62,150 nt of DNA from Alphaproteobacteria bacterium (GCA_027488965.1 JAIYAO010000075.1:1-62150), one strand, 5' to 3'; shown: positions 17,276 through 25,342, counted from the first letter of the stretch. Notes: generated from the letters alone by a model not told the origin. Translations and numbers: made by a program.

Positions 17276-17725
17276 ATGACCGCTCTCCGTTTCGCCGCCG
17301 CCGCGTGCGCGCTTCTGGCCAGCCCTCTCGTGTGCGGCCCCGTCGCATTCGCGGAGGGGGCGGCACCCCAGACGGACGCCGGCAAAGGCTCGACGCGGTT
17401 GTCGAGCGCGCCGTCGTACGTTCCTTTACCCTCGATCACCTCGGCGACGTCCTCGGGGCGGGGCATCGGCGGGATGATGGCGGTGGAGTTCGGCCTCGAC
17501 ATTCCCGACGCCCGGCTGCGGACCCGCGCCATCGCCATGCGGCCCCGCCTGATGGACGCGATGCGCGCCACCGTGGCGGATTTCGCGCTGACCCGCGTGC
17601 GCCCCGGCAGCCCCCCCGATCCCGACCAGCTCTCCGCCCTCGCCCAGACCGCCATGGACCGGACCATGGGGCAAGGCGGGGTGCGGGTGCTGATCACCAA
17701 CGTGATGATCACCGAGCGCCGCTAA
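17276..17725 (+). CDS. Secreted small protein, FliL-like fold possible
   Basis: 149 residues with a signal peptide (about 1-26, ending VAFAEG). The mature part reads PSYVPLPSITSAT then a short strand-rich segment, an Arg-rich RTRAIAMRPRLMDAMRATVADF helix and VRVLITNVMITERR at the end. The order (a V-x-L-P strand, a helix with RPRLMDA, a closing strand) recalls the periplasmic domain of FliL, but no flagellar genes are near and the membrane anchor is replaced by a signal peptide. I regard the function as unknown. It converges with and overlaps the stop of the next gene. Confidence 0.7.
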   Translation: MTALRFAAAACALLASPLVCGPVAFAEGAAPQTDAGKGSTRLSSAPSYVPLPSITSATSSGRGIGGMMAVEFGLDIPDARLRTRAIAMRPRLMDAMRATVADFALTRVRPGSPPDPDQLSALAQTAMDRTMGQGGVRVLITNVMITERR

Positions 17726-18288
17726 AGTTTTCCCGTGCTGCAGGCCGGGCCGATGAGCGCATCGACGATGCCGCCGGCCTCGATGGGGCGCAGCCCGGTC
17801 GCGGCGGTCTCCGTCACTTCCCGGTGCGCCACCTGGTCGGCGCCGTCGCCCATCCACTGGCGCTCCAGCAGCGCGAACTGCCGGTTCACGCAGTCGATCC
17901 GGTAGAGGAAACGTTCGCGGGTGAAGGTGATGGTCTGGATCGTGGTGGCGTCCTCCACGACCTTCTGGTCCGCGCGCAGGTGCGTGATCTGGATGGGGAT
18001 GTCGCGTTCGCCGGTCTGCGGATTGCAGTCGATGACGAAAGGATTGAACTCCACCTTGCCGCCGTCGTTGGTGGCGCGCAGGAACTGCCAGTCGGAGCCG
18101 AGGCCGCGCGCCTTCTCGAAGTAGGGGTTGGGCGTGCAGTCGATCACCTTGGCGGCGAGCTTCTGCTGTGCGGCGCGCCGCTCTGCGGTGGCGGCGCCCG
18201 GCATGGTCTGCGGCGCCACCAGCGCCAGGAACCCCACCACGATCAGCGCCACCACGCCGAAGGCGATCCAGCGAACATTGCCTTGCAT
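17722..18288 (-). CDS. Hypothetical membrane-anchored protein with paired cysteines
   Basis: Not recognised. 188 residues: one N-terminal membrane helix (about 8-27, IAFGVVALIVVGFLALVAP), then an extracytoplasmic domain with four Cys in the contexts VIDCTPNPYFEKAR, VIDCNPQTGERD, RIDCVNRQFALLERQWMG and GPACSTGKL. The spacing suggests two disulfides. The IDC...FALLERQWMG stretch resembles short adhesin-E-type domains found in many Gram-negative periplasmic proteins, but this is weak. Monocistronic; 57 bp downstream of the SDR gene's stop on the same strand. Confidence 0.72.
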   Translation of the reverse strand: MQGNVRWIAFGVVALIVVGFLALVAPQTMPGAATAERRAAQQKLAAKVIDCTPNPYFEKARGLGSDWQFLRATNDGGKVEFNPFVIDCNPQTGERDIPIQITHLRADQKVVEDATTIQTITFTRERFLYRIDCVNRQFALLERQWMGDGADQVAHREVTETAATGLRPIEAGGIVDALIGPACSTGKL

Positions 18289-18345
18289 CGGTCTGGTCCT
18301 CTCTCGCGTCTCATGAAGACCGCGGCGTCGCGGTCTCCGATACCC

Positions 18346-19113
18346 TCACATCGCCGAAATGCCGCCGTCGACCTTGAACTCCGCGCCGGTGACGAAGTTC
18401 GCCTCGTCGCTGGCGAGGAACAGCACCATGTAGGCCACGTCCTCCGGGCGGCCGAGCCGGCCCAGCGGCACCTGCTTCGACAGTTTGCGCCGCGCCTCGT
18501 CCTCGCCGAACCGCGCCTTCAGCGGATCGAGGATCGGGGTGTCGATGAAGGTGGGATGCACGGAGTTGCAGCGGATCTGCGGCGTCATCCGCGCGCCGTG
18601 CAGCGCCACCGATTTCGACAGGAGCCACACGCCCGCCTTCGCTGCGTTGTAGGCGGCATAGTTGTGCGAGGCGATGAGCCCCGCGATGGAGCTGATGTTG
18701 ACGATGGCGCCGGGGGCGCCGCTTGCGCGCATCAGCGGCATCGCGTGCTTGCAGCCGAGGAAGACGCTATCGAGATCGATCTCCATCACGCGCTTCCAGT
18801 TCTCGAACGTCTCCTCCTCCACGCTGCCGTTGCCGCCGACGCCGGCGTTATTGACGAGGATGTTGAGCCCGCCCATGGCCTCCGCGGCCTCTGCCAGCAC
18901 CTGCGGCCAGCGCGCGGGATCGCGCACGTCGTGTTCGTAGGCGAAGGCCCGTCCGCCTTCCGCCGCGGCCGCCGCCGCGGCGCGCGCCTTGTCGATCTGC
19001 ACGTCCGACAGCGCCACCGCCGCACCCTCGCGGGCGAACATCCGCGCCGTCGCTTCGCCGAGGCCCTGCGCCGCGCCGGTGATGAAGGCGGTCTTGCCGT
19101 GAAGCCGTCCCAT
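18346..19113 (-). CDS. Short-chain dehydrogenase/reductase
   Basis: 255-residue classical SDR: cofactor motif TGAAQGLGEATARMF, NNAGVGGNG, catalytic Ser in NISSIAGL and YNAAKAG (Tyr-x3-Lys). The C-terminal block FVTGAEFKVDGGISAM is typical. It resembles cyclopentanol or 3-alpha-hydroxysteroid dehydrogenase-type members, but substrate cannot be assigned. The ATG at 19113 gives the expected MGRLHGKTAFITG start; the frame is open further upstream through a repeat element, which is not coding. Confidence 0.88.
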   Translation of the reverse strand: MGRLHGKTAFITGAAQGLGEATARMFAREGAAVALSDVQIDKARAAAAAAAEGGRAFAYEHDVRDPARWPQVLAEAAEAMGGLNILVNNAGVGGNGSVEEETFENWKRVMEIDLDSVFLGCKHAMPLMRASGAPGAIVNISSIAGLIASHNYAAYNAAKAGVWLLSKSVALHGARMTPQIRCNSVHPTFIDTPILDPLKARFGEDEARRKLSKQVPLGRLGRPEDVAYMVLFLASDEANFVTGAEFKVDGGISAM

Positions 19114-19168
19114 GGGGTCCTCCTGTTTTCTGGTGGTGTAGCAGGCGGGGGCGAAATCGCGAACGCCT

Positions 19169-19288
19169 GGCCCCCATCCCCCGCGTGCCGCGGGGACTTC
19201 CCCCGTTTCACGGGGGAAGAAACAGGCGCTGGTGCTTTTCTTCCCCCGTGCAACGGGGGAAGTCCCGCCGCAGGCGGGGATGGGGGCC
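19169..19288. repeat. Long imperfect palindrome (intergenic repeat element)
   Basis: Two arms of about 52 bases (about 19169-19222 and 19237-19288) are near-perfect reverse complements around a 15-base centre. Each arm holds smaller hairpins of the form CCCCCGT...ACGGGGG. The ends are GGCCCCCATCCCC and GGGGATGGGGGCC. It lies upstream of the SDR gene and codes for nothing. It looks like a REP/BIME- or MITE-like unit; copies elsewhere in the genome would confirm this. Confidence 0.75.
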
Positions 19289-19355
19289 CTGCAGGCGTGC
19301 GTCGGCGCCCGCCGCGAAGCGCGTCGGCGAAGATACGGGCGTGCAGCGGGCGCCA

Positions 19356-20018
19356 TCAGCTCGAATCCGGAAACGCGATCGCCCACGCCACGTGGTGGAT
19401 GTGCAGCGTCACGCGGGCGCACGGCGTATGTCCGGTGAGCCGGGCGGGGGCGAGGAGACGGCGCGTCGCCGCCGGCGACAACCGCCGCGCAATGCGCCGC
19501 GCCAGGCGCTCCGGCGCGGCCAGCACGCGCGCCAGCGCCGCGAGGCGTTCGCGGAGCGGACGCGGCGGAAATGGCGGGCGCGGCGGCGGAAGCGCCGGCC
19601 GCTGCGTACGCGCGGTCGCGGCCCGCGCGCGGCGTTCCTCGGCGAGGCGCCGTTCCGTCTCGCGGTCGCGGAAGCACGCGGCGAACGCGTCGATCACGCG
19701 GAGCGGACGCACGCGCGCACTGCGGCGCAGGCGCCATTCTCTGCGCGATCCGCGCGACGCCGAAAGGGCGAAGCGGAAGCCGCAGGTGGACATGCGCGTC
19801 GAGCTGCGCGGCTTCGGTCGGCGCCGCAGCGGCGGCAGGGTCAGCGCGCGCGCCATCACGAACAGCAGCAGCCGCGCCAGATGCTCCGCCGGGCGCAGCC
19901 AGGACAGCAGCCAGAAGCGCCCGGCCTCGCCGAACTGCGCGAAGCTGTCTTCGATCCGCGCCCGCATGTCGCGCAGCGCGGTGAAGCCGTCCTCAAGAGT
20001 GATGCCTGCGTGTGTCAT
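19356..20018 (-). CDS. Hypothetical arginine-rich protein
   Basis: Not recognised. 220 residues with ATG at 20018 (a second in-frame ATG at 20030 is possible; neither has a good ribosome binding site). The first 70 residues are ordinary and amphipathic (GFTALRDMRARIEDSFAQFG, then HLARLLLFVMARALTL). The rest is very rich in Arg and Pro, including ALPPPRPPFPPRPLRERLAA, and ends HIHHVAWAIAFPDSS. Bordered by palindromic repeats on both sides. Low complexity makes homology guesses unsafe, but the N-terminal part looks like a real protein. Confidence 0.55.
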   Translation of the reverse strand: MTHAGITLEDGFTALRDMRARIEDSFAQFGEAGRFWLLSWLRPAEHLARLLLFVMARALTLPPLRRRPKPRSSTRMSTCGFRFALSASRGSRREWRLRRSARVRPLRVIDAFAACFRDRETERRLAEERRARAATARTQRPALPPPRPPFPPRPLRERLAALARVLAAPERLARRIARRLSPAATRRLLAPARLTGHTPCARVTLHIHHVAWAIAFPDSS

Positions 20019-20082
20019 GGGCCGGAGCATGACACGGGGGGTTCACCCCCCGGATTGGGGACAAGCATTTTGGGGCGAAGGG

Positions 20083-20157
20083 GCGCGCAGGCCTCCGGCC
20101 CGCATGGGGCGTTTCTGCAGCAACGACGGGCGAAAGATGCGGGCCGGAGGCCCGCGC
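20083..20157. repeat. Inverted repeat with 23-/21-base arms
   Basis: The arm GCGCAGGCCTCCGGCCCGCAT (within 20083-20105) is mirrored by ATGCGGGCCGGAGGCCCGCGC (20137-20157) around a spacer of about 31 bases. The GGCC-TCC-GGCC core resembles REP-type elements. It lies between the hypothetical gene and engB. Confidence 0.65.
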
Positions 20158-20185
20158 TCCTTGCAGCGAATCTTTGGCGATCCGT

Positions 20186-20216
20186 GGATAGCGGCCCCCG
20201 CTATCCCCCCATTTTT
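20186..20216 (+). terminator. Hairpin at the engB 3' end
   Basis: Perfect 9-bp stem GGATAGCGG (20186-20194) with CCGCTATCC (20198-20206) and a CCC loop; CCCCATTTTT follows on the plus strand. It overlaps the engB stop codon. The T-run is on the plus side, so as an intrinsic terminator it would act on plus-strand transcription; for engB it would be only a 3'-end stem. Confidence 0.45.
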
Positions 20217-20848
20217 CCCGCCAGCAGGGCGATTTCGGCGCGCAGTTCCGGGATGCCGGTGAGGTCCTGCGCGGAGACGGGCAGCACGCGGGGGTGCGCG
20301 GCGGGGCGCTTCACCAGTTCCTTCTCCGCCGCGCCCACAAGCCCCGCGCGCTCGGCGCGGGTGAGCTTGTCGGTCTTCGTCAGCGCCACCTGATAGACCA
20401 CCGCGGAGGTGTCCAGCATGTCCATCACGGCGCGGTCGTTGTCCTTCAGGCCGTGGCGCGCATCCACCAGCAGGAACACGCGGGTGAGGCCGGGCCGGCC
20501 GCGCAGATAGTCGCGCACCAGCTTGCTCCAGCGCTCGATGTCGGCCTTGCCGGCCTTCGCGTAGCCGTAGCCCGGCATGTCCACCAGCCGCGCGCGGTCG
20601 CCCAGCAGGAAGAAGTTGAGTTCGCGCGTGCGCCCGGGCTCGCCTGAGGCGCGCGCGAGGCCATGGCGGTTGGTCAGCGCGTTGATGAGGGAGGACTTGC
20701 CCACGTTGGAGCGGCCCGCGAACGCCACTTCCGGCAACGTGGCGTCGGGCAGGGAGCCCATCGCCACCACGCCGAGCTCGAACGTCACTGGCCCCGCGAA
20801 CAGCAGGCGGCCGGCTTCGAGGTCGTCGGCGGTGAAGTCTTCAGTCAT
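20201..20848 (-). CDS. engB: Ribosome-biogenesis GTPase EngB/YsxC
   Basis: Essential GTPase for 50S subunit assembly, 215 residues. G1 GRSNVGKS (about residues 46-53), G3 DMPGYG, G4 TKTD and the G5-like SAQ are present, with the TREL switch I segment (PGRTRELNFF). Last gene of the minus-strand rpmH-rnpA-yidC-engB series, a standard alphaproteobacterial arrangement; 91 bp separate it from the yidC stop. Confidence 0.95.
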   Translation of the reverse strand: MTEDFTADDLEAGRLLFAGPVTFELGVVAMGSLPDATLPEVAFAGRSNVGKSSLINALTNRHGLARASGEPGRTRELNFFLLGDRARLVDMPGYGYAKAGKADIERWSKLVRDYLRGRPGLTRVFLLVDARHGLKDNDRAVMDMLDTSAVVYQVALTKTDKLTRAERAGLVGAAEKELVKRPAAHPRVLPVSAQDLTGIPELRAEIALLAGKMGG

Positions 20849-20939
20849 GGCCCCGCCCTCGCCGCGTGGTCCTGCATCGCAGGCGCGCCTGGTCTCCGGG
20901 TTCGTCGCGCCCCGCGACGCCCCGGAGGAAGGACGATCC

Positions 20940-22766
20940 TCACTCCGCCGCCGCGGGCGCGTCCTTCTTCATGATTTTCGCCAGCCATTTGTCGAGGCCC
21001 GTCTCCACCCCTTGCGAGCGCATGATCGCGTACTGCTGGGCGAAGGTCAGCACGTTGGACCACACCCAGTAGATCACCATGCCCACGGCGAAGCCCGCGA
21101 ACATGAAGGTGAACAGGATGGGCATCAGCTGGAAGATGCGCTTCTGGATCGGGTCGGTCATCTGCTGCGGGCTGATGGCCGTCACCGCCCACATGGAGGC
21201 GCCGTAGAGCACGGGCATGAGGCCCACCGCGATGAGGAAGCCCAGCACGGGGATCTGCGTGGGCGCATCGAACGGCAGGATGCCGAACAGGTTGATCCAC
21301 GACGTGGGATCGGGTGCGGCGAGATCCTTGATGTAGCCGAGGAACGGCTGGTGGCGCATCTCGATGGTGACGAGCAGCACCTTGTAGAGCGCGTAGAACA
21401 CCGGGATCTGCAGCAGGATCGGCAGACAGCCGGTGACGGGGTTCACCTTCTCGGCCGCGTAGAGCTTGATCATCTCCTGCTGCAGCTTCTGCTGGTCGGC
21501 GCCCATGCGCGCCTGCAGCTCCTTCAGCTTCGGCTGCAGCTTCTGCATCTTCGACATCGTCTTGTACGAGTTGTACGCGATGGGGAACAGAAGCGCCTTC
21601 ACCGCCACCGTCGTCAGCATGATCGCGATGCCGAAGTTGCCGACCAGCTTGTAGAAGAAGTTCATCACGTCGAAGAACGGCCGAGTGAAGAACCAGAAGT
21701 TGCCCCAGTCCACCGCCTTGTCGAGGTCCTGGGCCCCGATCTGGGTCTGGTAGGCCTTCAACAGCTCCACGCGCTTGGCGCCGGCGAAGAAGTGCTGCGT
21801 CACCTGCGCCTGGCCGTTGGCGGGGATCGTCACCGGCGCGCCGATGTAGCCGGCCTCGTAGAGCGTGCGCCCGTCGGGGCCGGGACGCGCGGTGTAGCGG
21901 GCCGTCACCTGGGCGGCGCGGTCGGGGATGACGGCGGCGAGCCAGTACTTGTCGGTGATGCCCAGCCAGCCGCCGGTGCTGGGCACGCCCGCCAGCAGCT
22001 TCTCGGCGTCCTGGCCGCGGCCCTTCTCGGCGGGCTTGTAGTCCAGTTCGTAGAGTTGCCCGCCGATGACGCCGGTGAAGCCCTCGTGCAGCGTCTGGTA
22101 GTTCACCAGATCGGCCGGCAGGCCGTGGCGGCGCACCGCGCCGTAGTTGCGCAGCATGCGCGGGGTGTCGCTGCTGTTGGCGACCGCGTCGGTCACCGTG
22201 AAGAGGTAGTTGTCGTCCACCGTCACCGTGCGGGTGAACACCAGACCGTCGCCGGTGTCGTAGGTGAGCGTGAGCGGCGTAGCCTGCGTGAGCACCGCGC
22301 CGTCGGCCGCGCTCCAGCGCGGGATGATGTCGACGGCGCCGGCGTCGTCGGTCCAGCCGAACACGCCGTAGGTGGCGCCCTGGGCGGCCTCCGGGTTGAG
22401 GAACACCACCTCGGGGCTGCCCGGCTCCACGGTCTGGCGGTAGCGCTTGAGGGAGAGATCGTCGATGCGCCCGCCGTCGAGCGCGATGGACCCGTCCACG
22501 CCCGGCGCGTCGAAGCGCACGCGGGGGCTCACGCTCACGGCTGCGGCGCGCGGCACGGGGCCTGCGGCGGCGCCCACCGGGCCCCCGGGCGTCGTGGCCA
22601 CGCCCGCGGCTTTCGCCTTCGCCGCGCGCTCGGCCAGGATCGCGGCCTTCTGCTCGCGCTGCATCGGGTCGAGCACGAAGAACTGGTAGGGGAGGAAGAT
22701 CGCCATCGAAATCACGATCGCCAAGATCATGTTCCGGTTGGAGGTATCCTCCGGGCCGCGGGTCAT
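20940..22766 (-). CDS. yidC: Membrane protein insertase YidC
   Basis: Inserts and folds inner-membrane proteins; here it would also serve the light-harvesting and reaction-centre subunits. 608 residues, full length. N-terminal helix (about 12-30, NMILAIVISMAIFLPYQFF), a large periplasmic P1 domain (about 60-370), then the conserved five-helix insertase core beginning WFFTRPFFDVMNFFYKLVG, with FPIAYNSYKTMSKMQKLQPK and ILLQIPVFYALYKVL. The hydrophilic-groove Arg is expected in the core. The ATG at 22766 is preceded by AAGGA and gives a normal N-terminus. Confidence 0.97.
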   Translation of the reverse strand: MTRGPEDTSNRNMILAIVISMAIFLPYQFFVLDPMQREQKAAILAERAAKAKAAGVATTPGGPVGAAAGPVPRAAAVSVSPRVRFDAPGVDGSIALDGGRIDDLSLKRYRQTVEPGSPEVVFLNPEAAQGATYGVFGWTDDAGAVDIIPRWSAADGAVLTQATPLTLTYDTGDGLVFTRTVTVDDNYLFTVTDAVANSSDTPRMLRNYGAVRRHGLPADLVNYQTLHEGFTGVIGGQLYELDYKPAEKGRGQDAEKLLAGVPSTGGWLGITDKYWLAAVIPDRAAQVTARYTARPGPDGRTLYEAGYIGAPVTIPANGQAQVTQHFFAGAKRVELLKAYQTQIGAQDLDKAVDWGNFWFFTRPFFDVMNFFYKLVGNFGIAIMLTTVAVKALLFPIAYNSYKTMSKMQKLQPKLKELQARMGADQQKLQQEMIKLYAAEKVNPVTGCLPILLQIPVFYALYKVLLVTIEMRHQPFLGYIKDLAAPDPTSWINLFGILPFDAPTQIPVLGFLIAVGLMPVLYGASMWAVTAISPQQMTDPIQKRIFQLMPILFTFMFAGFAVGMVIYWVWSNVLTFAQQYAIMRSQGVETGLDKWLAKIMKKDAPAAAE

Positions 22767-22805
22767 GGTGGGGGTCCTTGGGAGATGGTGCGCGGAACGC
22801 ACGCG

Positions 22806-23180
22806 TCAGGGCGGCGGCTGCAGGGCGGCGGCGAGCCTTAACAATGCGTCTTTCATATCGTCAAGCAGCGCCGCCCACGGGGCCGTGCCGGTGGTCTCGC
22901 GCGCCAGGAACACATAGTCCACCCCCGCCAGCCCATGGATCGGGACCAATCGCCGCGCCGCCTCGCGCAGCCGGCGCTTGGCGCGGTTGCGGGCGACCGC
23001 GTTGCCCATCTTCTTGGTGGCGGTGAAGCCCACGCGGGGCGGGCCCGCGGGATCGTCCTCGGGCGCACGCCGGCGCGCCTGCGCGGCGAGCGTGGGCCGC
23101 CCGCGGCGTTCACCTTTCTGGACGTACTGGAACTGCGCGCGCTTGGTGAGCCGGGCGAGCGGCGGAAGCGGAGCCGTCAG
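22806..23180 (-). CDS. rnpA: Ribonuclease P protein component (non-ATG start)
   Basis: Protein subunit of RNase P, which trims the 5' leaders of tRNA precursors. The family signature is clear: LARLTKRAQFQYVQKGERR at the start, RVGFTATKKMGNAVARNRAK and RRLREAARRL (the RNR motif that binds RNA). About 124 residues. There is no ATG, GTG or TTG between the rpmH stop and the conserved N-terminus. The CTG at 23180, eight bases after the rpmH stop, would give LTAPLPPLARLTK, the expected start of the protein, and is my choice. The frame is open through rpmH to TTG/GTG codons upstream, an alternative like the Thermus overlap. Confidence 0.85.
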   Translation of the reverse strand: MTAPLPPLARLTKRAQFQYVQKGERRGRPTLAAQARRRAPEDDPAGPPRVGFTATKKMGNAVARNRAKRRLREAARRLVPIHGLAGVDYVFLARETTGTAPWAALLDDMKDALLRLAAALQPPP

Positions 23181-23188
23181 CGGGCCGA

Positions 23189-23329
23189 CTAGGCCGACAG
23201 CCGCTTGCGGCCCTTGGCGCGCCGACGCGCCAGCACCTTCTGGCCGCCGGCCGTGGCCATGCGCGAGCGGAAGCCGTGGCGGCGTTTGCGCACAAGCCGG
23301 CTGGGCTGATAGGTCCGTTTGGTGGCCAC
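23189..23329 (-). CDS. rpmH: 50S ribosomal protein L34
   Basis: 46-residue, extremely basic ribosomal protein, too short to appear in simple ORF lists. It starts at GTG ([20 protein letters not shown]) and ends [11 protein letters not shown], with the invariant [16 protein letters not shown] core. First gene of rpmH-rnpA-yidC-engB. Its stop is eight bases from the best rnpA start candidate, implying translational coupling. The GTG start is unusual for so highly expressed a gene. Confidence 0.95.
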   Translation of the reverse strand: MATKRTYQPSRLVRKRRHGFRSRMATAGGQKVLARRRAKGRKRLSA

Positions 23330-23462
23330 GGGGCGCGTCCTTCAGAAACAAGAGCGGCGGCGGATACACGAGGGAGGGGGCGCGCGTCAAGTTTGGGGGG
23401 ATCGACGACGATGTTCTACTTTTTCGAGGTGCGCCGATCTGTTAGTCATTTCGCGCCGGTCG

Positions 23463-24470
23463 ATGGAGGGGATTGTGCGGTCACTCATGTATCTGGCGCT
23501 GCCGGTGGCAGTGTGGCTGGGGACCCCGACTGCATCGGCGCAGGCAGCCGGCGATCCAGCTCCTCAAGGTGGCGAAGAGCAGGTCGATACAGGCGAGTGC
23601 ACGGATCCGGCCTCAGGCTTCGGCGTTTGCGCACGCGAACGCCAACTCGTCGAAGCGGCCCTTCGCATCAGTTCGCTCTCCGCTGGCCTTATTCCATCCC
23701 TTCGGCCGCGCTCAGGTAGCCCTGACCCATTGGGTTCCGACCTTCTATTGGGCCAGCTCGCGTTGGCGTCCGCCTCGAGCAACGCGAATGATGAGATTTA
23801 CCGGCAGTACTTGCTGTCTAGGTGGAGGTCGCAGGCGGCTTCCACTTTGCAGAGCGCATCGGGTGTATCGGTTGCATCGCAAAACGTGGCGACAGCGACT
23901 CCGGTTGTTCAACAGACCGGAAACACTGACGTTGCAGAAATCGCGGCAAGCTCAGCAGCGCTGCAAGCGGCGCAACAGGCCGAACTAAAGCGTCTTTGCC
24001 CGGACGCGTCCGATACCGGATTGGAAATCTGCATAAAGAACGGAAGGCAATACCTGCAAGCCATGCGCGCCGCTGTCAGGGTAGCGGAAAGAGACCTTAG
24101 CGGATTTGCAGAAGTTGAGCCTGCCCGACTCGACGCGCGCACGCGCGCGCGCTTGCGAACGACAGTGGAATGGGTCGCGGAGTCGTTGCGGCGCGTGGTT
24201 GAACTGGAGCAAAACATCGAGTTTCTTGAAGCCGAACGCGCGCGCCGTCAGCGCGCGCGCGTTCAGCCGATGGGTGTATCCGCCGACTCGTCCGAAGCGT
24301 CTGGCTCGCCGGGTGCACAAGCAGCCCCGCTACAGTCGAATCCGTCACAGCCGGCCCAGCCGTTCGCCATGGCGGCTCTCAACGCGGCCAATGCGTTCCT
24401 GCTGCGCCTGTCAGGAGTGGTTGTAGGCCGCGCAAACGCATCGACGCCGCAAAATCCACCCAAGCAGTGA
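23463..24470 (+). CDS. Hypothetical exported protein, compositionally atypical
   Basis: Not recognised. 335 residues from the ATG at 23463, which gives a good signal peptide (about 1-29, YLALPVAVWLGTPTASAQA). The mature part has a CTDPASGFGVCARERQL segment with two Cys, a second Cys pair (LCPDASDTGLEICIKNG), a long Arg/Ala-rich helical stretch likely to form a coiled coil (about 195-265), and an Ala/Pro/Ser-rich C-terminus. Its GC content and codon use look lower than the neighbours', suggesting recent acquisition. It is alone on its strand between rpmH (divergent) and a small membrane protein gene (convergent). Confidence 0.72.
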   Translation: MEGIVRSLMYLALPVAVWLGTPTASAQAAGDPAPQGGEEQVDTGECTDPASGFGVCARERQLVEAALRISSLSAGLIPSLRPRSGSPDPLGSDLLLGQLALASASSNANDEIYRQYLLSRWRSQAASTLQSASGVSVASQNVATATPVVQQTGNTDVAEIAASSAALQAAQQAELKRLCPDASDTGLEICIKNGRQYLQAMRAAVRVAERDLSGFAEVEPARLDARTRARLRTTVEWVAESLRRVVELEQNIEFLEAERARRQRARVQPMGVSADSSEASGSPGAQAAPLQSNPSQPAQPFAMAALNAANAFLLRLSGVVVGRANASTPQNPPKQ

Positions 24471-24473
24471 GGG

Positions 24474-24779
24474 CTATTTCGGCCGCAGCAGTCCAATGGC
24501 GAACGCGATCAAACCCGCGACGGGCAGGACAATGCCTACAAACGCAAGCACGTCTGCCTGAATCTTCTGGCGGTCGAGGAACGCCCACGCCCAGAGGGCG
24601 AGCGTACCCGCGATGTGGGCGAGCACGCCGATCGATAACAGCAGCCGTGTGGTGTAGGTGACTTTGTCGTATACCTGCCCAAGGAAGCCCAGCGAGATCG
24701 CCGCCCACGCTCCGAGCGCCACGAGCAGGAAGGGTTCCGTGAATATGTCGGCCTGCGCAACCGTCTGAAGCCCTTCCAT
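24474..24779 (-). CDS. Small three-helix membrane protein
   Basis: Not recognised. 101 residues with three predicted membrane helices (about 18-36, 44-66, 78-97): FLLVALGAWAAISLGFLG, LLLSIGVLAHIAGTLALWAW and VLAFVGIVLPVAGLIAFAIG. A short acidic N-terminus precedes them. Convergent with the exported protein gene three bases away. Composition resembles that gene more than the GC-rich surroundings, so both may have arrived together. Confidence 0.68.
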   Translation of the reverse strand: MEGLQTVAQADIFTEPFLLVALGAWAAISLGFLGQVYDKVTYTTRLLLSIGVLAHIAGTLALWAWAFLDRQKIQADVLAFVGIVLPVAGLIAFAIGLLRPK

Positions 24780-24862
24780 CGCCTACCCCCGATCTGCCCC
24801 GCCAGCCTGAAATCATACTGCAAACATGGCATCCGGGGAACATGATGCGCGCAAGGCCACCC

Positions 24863-25342
24863 TCACACCGGATACTGCGGAAACCTTGGCCGCCACACGC
24901 CCAGCGCGATGTTCGCCACGGACACCGCCAGCAGCAGCCACAGCGTGTTCACCTCCGCCTCGTACAGCCGCGCTGCGTTCGCGGCGTCGGCGCCGTCACT
25001 GGCCAGCGCGGCGGCGGCGCGTTTGGCTTCCTGCTGCAGCGGGCCCAGCACATGCAGGCCGCCTTCGAGGATGAGGATGCCGGTGGCCGCCTTGGCCCAC
25101 ACCCAGCCGGCGTCCTGGTAGGCGGGCGTCGCCACCATCGCCAGCAGGCCCGTGGCCACCGTCAGCGCCATGGAGGGGCCGATGATCCAAGCGGCGATCT
25201 TGGATGCGGCCACCAGCATCGGCGCGTACCCCGGCGCCTCGGCCGATGCCGGCGCCAGCAACAGCACCACCGCCAGCGCCGCGGCCCCGCCCGTCAGCCC
25301 CACCGCCGCCAGGGTGTGGAGAAACTTCAGAAGCCGTCGCAT
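24863..25342 (-). CDS. DUF2269-like integral membrane protein
   Basis: 159 residues, four predicted helices. The N-terminus RRLLKFLHTLAAVGLTGGAA, with its conserved His, matches the pattern of the DUF2269 family; SKIAAWIIGPSMALTVATGL and AGWVWAKAATGILILEGGLH follow. No function is established for the family. The ATG at 25342 was chosen from this alignment; the open frame upstream is antisense to the DUF547 gene. Divergent from the DUF547 operon. Confidence 0.75.
   Translation of the reverse strand: MRRLLKFLHTLAAVGLTGGAAALAVVLLLAPASAEAPGYAPMLVAASKIAAWIIGPSMALTVATGLLAMVATPAYQDAGWVWAKAATGILILEGGLHVLGPLQQEAKRAAAALASDGADAANAARLYEAEVNTLWLLLAVSVANIALGVWRPRFPQYPV

Noticed and set aside
18289-18345. 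Possible small gene between the Cys-pair protein and the SDR
   Set aside because: The 57-bp gap has no ORF with a ribosome binding site; it is a normal intergenic leader.
19169-20157. Palindromic repeats considered as a CRISPR array
   Set aside because: There are only single inverted pairs, no series of direct repeats with regular spacers, and no cas genes in the window.
20577-22841. 754-aa plus-strand ORF antisense to yidC
   Set aside because: Produced by GC-rich codon bias on the opposite strand; His/Arg-rich with no domain, while the yidC frame is fully conserved.
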